Source of the DNA: Clostridia bacterium
GTDB taxonomy: Bacteria; Bacillota; Clostridia; SK-Y3; JACMMQ01
NCBI GenBank assembly: GCA_014378955.1
Contig: JACMMQ010000132.1
Coordinates: 1 to 10,167 of the forward strand
DNA: 10,167 nt
Direction of reading: 5' to 3'
The translations under genes were made by a program, and so were the position numbers. The notes below the pieces were generated by a model. It was not told the DNA's origin and made no database searches. It saw only the letters and a program-made list of their open reading frames with translations. Positions 1 to 7,200 of the stretch are shown one piece after another. Every line of letters starts with the position of its first letter. The first letter of the stretch is position 1.

Positions 1-75
1 ATTCTTTTTGTTTTTCATCGTGTTGTAATTTCTTTGCTTACAATCTGTGCAAGCCATTGTAATTTTCACTCTCAT
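1..75 (-). CDS. rpmG: 50S ribosomal protein L33 (partial, N-terminal 25 codons)
   Basis: The minus strand reads ATG followed by [20 protein letters not shown] and KNKKN, and then leaves the window. This matches the start of bacterial ribosomal protein L33, a small (about 50 residue) component of the large ribosomal subunit. Cys9 and Cys12 form the first CxxC half of the zinc-binding site of the zinc-containing (C+) form; the second pair would lie outside the window. The start is fixed by an AGGAGGTG ribosome binding site (complement of 81-88) a few bases upstream of the ATG at 73-75. In many Firmicutes rpmG is followed by secE and nusG, which would be expected beyond the left edge, but this cannot be seen here. 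It has its own promoter at 218-246, so it need not depend on the upstream membrane protein gene. Confidence 0.95.
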   Translation of the reverse strand, partial: MRVKITMACTDCKQRNYNTMKNKKN

Positions 76-157
76 GTTTACACCTCCTAAGAAAAAGAAG
101 CAATATAAAATGCTTTATAAATTTTTTGGTATTTGCTATTTTTGCACAATTTATGTG

Positions 158-183
158 TTGAAAACACTTTCAAATATTTTCAA
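158..183. repeat. Palindromic TTGAAAA / TTTTCAA inverted repeat in the rpmG leader
   Basis: TTGAAAA at 158-164 and TTTTCAA at 177-183 are perfect 7-bp inverted arms separated by 12 bp. The site lies about 30-50 nt downstream of the predicted rpmG transcription start, so it could be a weak RNA hairpin or an operator. The same arms recur at 1137-1164 in the other left intergenic region. The region is very AT-rich, so chance remains plausible. Confidence 0.35.
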
Positions 184-217
184 GCATAAAAAAAAGACCT
201 TCTAAAGTGCAATACTC

Positions 218-246
218 AATATATCATAATCTGTCAATCACGTCAA
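218..246 (-). promoter_or_regulatory. Predicted sigma-A promoter of rpmG (extended -10)
   Basis: On the minus strand TTGACG (complement of 241-246) is followed after exactly 17 bp by TATATT (complement of 218-223). Each hexamer matches the consensus at five of six positions, and a TGA precedes the -10, giving an extended -10. Transcription would start near 211, leaving a 5' leader of about 135 nt before the rpmG start at 75. The promoter lies only about 34 bp beyond the stop codon of the upstream gene. No terminator hairpin is seen between them, so read-through is also possible. Confidence 0.7.
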
Positions 247-279
247 GTGTTTATGCACATTTTTTTCTAATTATAAAAA

Positions 280-1056
280 TTATTCAAAATGTTCATTGCC
301 AAGCATGATTTTTTTCACATAAAAAACCTCACACGATTTGCCACGGTCAGTGCGTGTTAAGCTCGATTGCCATGTAATATCTCGCCCATCTATCTTCGCC
401 ACGACGTTGACCAAATGACCTTCTAAATAAATCGTGTCTTCCACCTTGGTCGCTTGGACACCCTTTAACACCTGCTCATTGGCAGGAATAATATGTGTAT
501 TTGCAGAGTGGTCTAAGATATAGTCCCTCGTCAATGGACAATTGCTTTTCCAATCCACAAAATAAGCACGTGCGGTTTGAGCATAGCTAAAATACTTGTC
601 CATTTGTGCATCCGCCATTTGTCCCCATGCAAGCGCAAGGTCATACGGTCCAATCGGTGCGGTCGCATCCTCATTGGGCGAATAATGCCTGATGTGCTTC
701 ACCTTTGCCGTCATGCGATAATCCGCTTGTGCTGTGATGAAAAATTGCTTGCTCCCAACTGTTTTTTCTATCACTTCCGTTTGGGTGCTCACTGTTTGTA
801 TTGGGTCTTGTAGCGCTGATATGCCTTCATAGCTAATTTGCGCAACCACAGCACGCTGGTCGGAAAAATAAACCGCCGAAATGATGATGAACAACCCAAA
901 CAATATGAGCAATGTCACGGGTGGCTTTGGTTTTGGACGTGCTTCTAGTGAAGCCCGAAGCTCTTCTGCTCGTGCTAAAAGCTCCGCATCGCTTTTATCG
1001 CCATAGATCTCAACTACCGTGTCAACATTTGCCTGTACGCCGTCCAAGTCTACCAT
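280..1056 (-). CDS. Single-pass membrane protein of unknown function with conserved-looking extracytoplasmic domain
   Basis: I cannot name this 258-residue protein. Residues 1-45 are charged and partly helical (AELLARAEELRASLEAR), ending in a Pro/Lys stretch. Residues 47-64 are one hydrophobic segment (VTLLILFGLFIIISAVYF), and residues 65-258 form a soluble domain expected outside the cytoplasm. That domain carries motif-like blocks: LALAWGQM (140-147), HSANTHIIPAN (183-193) and SSLTRTDRGKSCE (231-243). Cys173 and Cys242 could form a disulfide. From memory, similar strings (LALGWG, HSANMHxIPAN, SLTRxDxGxGxCE) occur in uncharacterised proteins of distant bacteria, which suggests a widespread unnamed family; this needs a search. 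The start is supported by GGAGG (complement of 1064-1068) 7 nt before ATG. It is divergent from cgs and co-directional with rpmG. No terminator follows it. Confidence 0.85.
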   Translation of the reverse strand: MVDLDGVQANVDTVVEIYGDKSDAELLARAEELRASLEARPKPKPPVTLLILFGLFIIISAVYFSDQRAVVAQISYEGISALQDPIQTVSTQTEVIEKTVGSKQFFITAQADYRMTAKVKHIRHYSPNEDATAPIGPYDLALAWGQMADAQMDKYFSYAQTARAYFVDWKSNCPLTRDYILDHSANTHIIPANEQVLKGVQATKVEDTIYLEGHLVNVVAKIDGRDITWQSSLTRTDRGKSCEVFYVKKIMLGNEHFE

Positions 1057-1114
1057 TTTACCGCCTCCGATGAACGTATTAGGAAGTTTAAATACAAAGG
1101 TAGGATTTTGTCAT

Positions 1115-1143
1115 ATTATATCATACTAATCGCTACTTGAAAA
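1115..1143 (-). promoter_or_regulatory. Predicted sigma-A promoter of the 258-residue membrane protein gene
   Basis: On the minus strand a perfect TATAAT (complement of 1115-1120) is preceded by TGA, making an extended -10. A weak -35, TTTTCA (complement of 1138-1143, four of six matches), lies exactly 17 bp upstream. Transcription would start near 1108, about 50 nt before the ATG at 1056. The -35 overlaps the left arm of the inverted repeat at 1137-1164, so a protein bound there would interfere with this promoter. Confidence 0.65.
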
Positions 1144-1164
1144 CAATTTTTAAAGCATTTTCAA
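1137..1164. repeat. Palindromic TTGAAAA / TTTTCAA inverted repeat between the divergent genes
   Basis: TTGAAAA at 1137-1143 and TTTTCAA at 1158-1164 are perfect 7-bp inverted arms with a 14-bp centre. The left arm overlaps the -35 of the leftward gene, and the whole site lies 67 bp upstream of the cgs start, a sensible place for a shared operator. I could not identify a convincing cgs promoter: TAAAAT at 1176-1181 is a possible -10 but has no good -35 at the right distance. Chance in AT-rich DNA is possible. Confidence 0.35.
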
Positions 1165-1230
1165 AAATCCGTTATTAAAATACAGATTTTGGGACACAAT
1201 ACGTTAATAAACTAATTTCGAGGTGAAACG

Positions 1231-4200
1231 ATGTACGACACACGCATATTTTTATTTTTTATTTGCGCCTTTGTATTTGTGGTGCTACTCCTTAAAAAGC
1301 GCACCCCTGAGCAAGCACAGGAATTAGCGTACGAGCCCATTCTAACGCATGAGTTTTTGCAAAAGCACATTGATGACGTGGCACGGGCACACGGTACGCC
1401 GAAGGAAAGCTTTCGAGGGCGTGTGCGACTGCCCGATAGCAATGCTTCTTTTCGTGATATAACCAAGTGTTATGAGTTTTTCAACAACGATACCGATGGT
1501 CACCGCCTAACGGTGCCTGCCGCTGAGTGGCTGCTTGACAATTACTACATTATAGAAAAGCATGTCAAGGAGCTTAAACAGCCTGATAATTATAAAACGC
1601 TATCAAAGCTACCCGTGTTAACAGAAGGCTCTTCTGCTGGTGTACCACGTGTGTATGCACTTGCGGCAGAGCTGGTTTCGCATACCGATGGTAGCTTGCA
1701 CGAGGAAGAAATTATCCACTTAATCAATGCCTACCAGACGCAAAATCCGCTTTCCTCCGATGAAATATGGGCAATCCCCATTGCCTTGCGATACGCTGTG
1801 GTGGAGCGTGTGCGTATGCTGTGTGGCAAAATGTATAAAACGGGCGTGGAATATCAAAAATCCGAGCAGTTGATCAAAACATTACGCACCTTAGAAAACA
1901 AGGATGAAGCAAAGCAAAAAGCACTATTAAACGAGCGTTTTAAAGGCATTAAAAATATTCATCCTAGCTTTTTAGGGCATTTGCTCGCCCATCTTAAAAA
2001 ACAAGGTCAAGGCAACGCCTTTGTGCTAAGCTACATAGATCAGTTATTAGCACGCCAAGGCATCACTGCTGAAAAGCTCATTCGCGACGAGCACAATAGG
2101 CAATCAGACCGCCAACTGTCCATCGGCAATGCCATCACCGCCCTACGCACCTTGGGCTTGACCGATTGGGTGCAGGCATTTCCCTTGTTGTCCGTCGTGG
2201 AAAAAATATTATCACAAGACCCAGCAAATGTTTATGTGCAAATGGACTTGACCTCTAAAAATTTCTACCGCAAAAAAATCGCTTACATTGCCCGCCAAAC
2301 AGGGCTTTCTGAAATGTTTGTGGCGCAAAAATGCATAGAGCTTGCCAACCAAGAAAAAACGCATGTGGGTGCTTTCATCCTTTCCGAACAAAAAACCAAG
2401 CTGTATAAAGACTTGGGGTATAAAGCGCCTAAAAATGTCAGTGGGGGGTATTATTTTGCATGCATGGGCTTTTTCACGCTATTTTTTACCCTTTTGCTGT
2501 TTTGGTGGACAAGGTATTCTTGGCTTGTGTTACTGGTTTCAATCCTGCCCATTAGTGAGGCGGTCATCCATCTTCAAAACCTGTTTTTTACACGTTTTAT
2601 TAAGCCCCAAATGCTTCCGAAGCTCGAGTTTGAACAGGGCATTCCACCCGAAGCCGCTACGATGGTGGTCATTCCAGTGCTTTTGAGCAGTCCATCACGC
2701 GCCAAAGCATTGTCCGAGCAGCTAGAGGCTTTTTATTTAGCCAACCGTGAAGACAACCTATATTTTACGCTATTGGGTGACTATAAGGATGGTAAAAACC
2801 AACATGAGCCAACCGATCAAGCGGTTTATGACACCGCTAAAAACATCATCACACAGCTCAATGAAAAATATAAAGCCCAAGCACCCATCTTTTATTATTT
2901 ACAACGTAACCGTACCTACCAAGCGCAAAACAAGCAGTGGGGCGGTTACGAGCGTAAGCGTGGCGCACTGTTGTGTTTGAATGATTTACTATTAGGTGGC
3001 ACACCACCGCCTGAATTGCACTGCTCCGCCACTGTGCCACAGGTCACCTACTGCATCACGCTAGATGCGGATACCTTGCTCGTAAAAGACATGGCAAAGA
3101 GGTTGATCGGCACCATCCATCATCCGCTCCACCGTGCGGTAGTGGACGAAAAAAAGGGCATTGTGACGGCGGGCTATGGCTTGATACAGCCACGCATCTT
3201 TGTACATCCTGAAAGTGCCTCCGCTAGCTTTTTTGCACGTGTGTTTGCAGGACAAGGTGGTATCGACCCCTATTCACACGCTGTTTCTGATTTATACCAG
3301 GACGTATTTCATGAAGGCATTTTTACTGGCAAGGGTATTTATAACGTTCAGGTTTGTCAGCAAATATTAGCCTCTGCTATACCAGACAATACGGTATTAA
3401 GCCATGATTTATTAGAAGGCAGTTATATCCGCACAGGGCTTGCAACTGACCTTTATTTGATAGATGGTTACCCCGCACAATACCAAGCGCACAGCGGTCG
3501 TCAGCACCGTTGGACCCGTGGCGATTGGCAGCTATTGCCATGGCTTTTTCCGCATGTACGCAACAAGGCAGGCATCAAGGTTAAAAATCCGCTGTCCGCT
3601 GTCTCAAAATGGAAAATCAAAGACAATTTGAGACGGAGCTTGCTCCCCGTTGCGTTATTTTTAATGCTCACGCTTGGTTTTGGTGTGCTGCCATACGGTG
3701 CAAGTGTATGGCTCATCCTTGCATTTCTCATTATCGGGAGCACCCTCATCACCGCAAGTGTGGATGATGTGCTTGCACGCAATTATCGTTATTATAATGA
3801 AAAGCGACATGCCCCCATTATCATTGGATTGGAGGCGGTATTTTGGCAGGTGTTTTTATCCTTCACCTTTTTACCTGACCAAGTACGGCTTATGGCAGAT
3901 GCGATTGGGCGAACGCTTTACCGATTGTTTTTTTCGCACAGTCACATGCTCGAATGGGTAACTGCGGCAGATGCAGAGGGGCAGTCCAAAAACACCGCAA
4001 CAAGCTACTATGCACGCATGAGCGGTTCGGTTTTGCTTGCGGCATTGCCCTTGATTGTTGCATTCTATTACGGTGCAACCGCTTGGAAGGTAGCTTTGCT
4101 ACTATTTGTGTGGTGGGCGCTTGCACCGCTCATCGCTTGGCATATTAGCAAGCTTGATGTGCGTGAAATTGTGCTAAATGCTACCTATCACGATGAGCTA

Positions 4201-7200
4201 CGCCAAATCATTCGCAAAACATGGGAATATTTCGAGGCATTCACACGACCGAGCGACCACTATTTACCGCCCGATAATGTTCAGCTTGACCCGCCCAACG
4301 GCATCGCCCACCGCACCTCGCCTACCAATATTGGGCTTGGGCTTTTAGCGTGCTTAGGGGCGTACGATATGGGCTATGTCAGTGTGACAGGCATGATTGA
4401 ACGCATTGGCAAAACGCTTGCTACCATTGAAAATTTAGAAAAATGGCATGGGCATTTGTACAACTGGTACGATACTCGCACGTTACGCACGTTACGCCCT
4501 CGCTACATTTCAACCGTGGACAGCGGTAACTTTTTGTGCATGCTCATGACACTTACGAGCGGCTTGCCTGATGCCTTTGAACACCCACTTTTAGGAGAAA
4601 GGCAGTATGCAGGCATCCGTGACTGTTTATTGTTGGCAGGTGTGCAAAATATACCTGCTATGCCTGCAACCACAAAGGATTGGCAAGCAATTTTTGCAAT
4701 CAAGGAGCAGCTTGTTGAAAGCGAGCTTTGGGCATTACGGGCAAAGCAAACCATTGCTGATTTTGAGCACGAGGTTATCTCCCATTACCCCGATTGGCAA
4801 AAACGTGATAGCCTGCCATGTCCTTTAGCACTCAAGCAAGCGCTGTTACAATTGATTGAACGTCTCCAAAAAATCGTAACCGAAACACAGCTTTCACCGC
4901 TGTACGACCCTAAAAAAGAGCTTTTTTCAATCGGGTATAATATTGAGGAAGAAAAGCTTACACGCTCGTACTATGACCTAATGGCGTCCGAAGCACGTCA
5001 AACCAGCTTAATTGCCATTGCACGGGGTGAGGTGCCACAAAAGCATTGGTTTAAGCTAGGGCGAAATCTTACAAATGCTGGCGGCTACAAGGGGCTTGTT
5101 TCGTGGACTGGCACGATGTTTGAATACCTCATGCCCCTCATTTTAATTAAAAATCTCCCCAATACCCTGTGGGATGAAACCTATCGTTTTATCACCGATT
5201 GCCAAAAGCGCTACGGTGCAGGACGACAGGTGCCTTGGGGTGTTTCGGAGTCGGGCTATTACGCCTTTGACCGACACCTCAATTACCAATACAAGGCGTT
5301 TGGCGTGCCTGTGTTAGGGCTGAAGCGTGGGCTGGTGGACGATACCGTCATCGCCCCTTACGCCGCTATGCTCGCACTCATGACAGACCCTAATAGTGCC
5401 ATGCGTAACTTGGCACACTTGCGAAAGCTCAATGCCGAATGCGATTATGGCTTTTTTGAAGCAGTTGATTTTACCAAAAAACGCACCCTCAAGGGTGAAA
5501 AATATAGCATCGTCAAAAACATCATGGTGCATCACCAAGGCATGGCGCTGTTATCGGCGGTCAACTGCTTGCATGACAATATTATGCAAAAACGTTTTCA
5601 CCGCTTGCCTGAAATCAAAAGCGTGGAATATTTATTGATGGAAAAAATACCGTACCATGCGGCAGTGACCAAGGGCTATCGTGAAAAGCCCGAAACCACC
5701 AAGGTGTATGAAAATATTGACCCACATGCGATACGTCAATTCGGTACACCGCACGAGCATTTGCCACACGCACACCTATTGTCTAACGGCAATTACAGCA
5801 TGATGCTCACCGACAGTGGCACAGGGTATAGCAAGTGGGGCAACATCGCCATCAATCGCTACCGTGGGCAAGAGCATCAACAATATGGGCAATTTGTTTT
5901 CGTGCGTGACATCCATGAAAACCGTGTGTGGTCCGCCACCCATGCGCCATTTTCAGAGCATGCAGAACGCTATCGGGTGGTTTTTCATCCACACAAGGCG
6001 GAATATGAGCGCAAGGATGGCAGCATTGAAACGCACATGCAGGTTGTGGTTTCGCCAGAGGATGATGTGGAAATTCGCACGGTCACCCTTTCCAACCACG
6101 GAGATACCGCCAAAACGCTTGATGTAACTGTCTATTTTGAGCCCATCCTCGGGCCGCAAAATTCTGACCTTGCGCACCCTGCCTTTTCAAATTTGTTTGT
6201 GCGTACAGAATTTGATGCGCAATGTGGCTGTTTGCTTGCAAACCGCAGACCACGCAGTCCACACGAGCCTACCACATGGGTGTCTTTAAGCTATGTGACA
6301 GAAAGTCAAATAATTGGCAATGTGCAATATGAAACAGACCGCTCAAAATTCATCGGGCGAGGTAGAAGCATCGCAAATCCTTTGGTGCTTTTACAAGAAA
6401 CGCCTTTGCAAAACACCGTTGGTGCTGTGCTAGACCCTTGTATGAGCTTACGATTACGGGCGGTGGTAGAGCCTGAAAGCATTGTACGATTTGACTTTAT
6501 GACCGCCGTAGCGGACAACCGTGAGCAGGTCATACGCATGGGACAAAAATATCGCAACCACGGTATTATCGAGCGTATGTTTGAGCTGGCACTCTCTCGT
6601 AGCCGTGTGGAGCATAAATATTTGGCACTTGAAACCCCTGAACAGGAAGCTTTTAGCGAGCTATTACGCCATATTTTATTTTTAAGTCCGTTACGTCGTT
6701 TTCAAGCCAGCATGATTGAGCAAAATGTGGGTGGACAGCGTGGCTTGTGGGCGATAGGCGTTTCGGGTGATTTACCCATCATGGTGATTACCATTAGCAG
6801 TACAGGCGGTTTGGAAATTGTTAAGCAAGCGATTAAGTCGCATGAATATTTCCGCATGAAGGGCTTGAGCTTAGACCTTGTCATCCTCGAGGAGGAGGAA
6901 GGAAGCTATACCCAGCCACTTTCGCATGAACTGTCCGAGCTGATATCGGTCAGCCATGCCCGTGAGCTACTCGACCAAACAGGCGGTGTGTTTGTGCGTG
7001 CCAAAAAAAACACGCCCCCACAGGAATGGACACGCATCCTTTCAGCGGCATGCATTGTGGTGTCCAGTAGTGCGGAAACGCTCAAGGGACAGCTCAAATA
7101 TAAAGTACCGCATGAAAATTTAAACCCGCCTGCACGTCAAATGCTACAAGAACCGCACAAGCCTGTCACGCCACCGCTTGCGTTCGACAACGGTTGGGGT

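Noticed and set aside
98..116. Small stem AAGCA / TGCTT in the rpmG leader as a terminator or attenuator
   Set aside because: Only 5 AT-rich base pairs without a proper T run; too weak to call.
577..813. 78-codon plus-strand open frame opposite the membrane protein gene
   Set aside because: It is antisense to a gene with clear protein-like motifs and a strong ribosome binding site, and has Cys/His/Arg-rich shadow composition.
1172..1200. Candidate cgs promoter TTATTA (1172-1177), 17 bp, CACAAT (1195-1200)
   Set aside because: Both hexamers match the consensus poorly and AT-rich background gives such pairs easily.
1212..1466. 84-codon minus-strand open frame overlapping the start of cgs
   Set aside because: It overlaps the cgs ribosome binding site and N-terminus on the opposite strand and has low-complexity Ser/Arg/Lys content with no convincing start signal.
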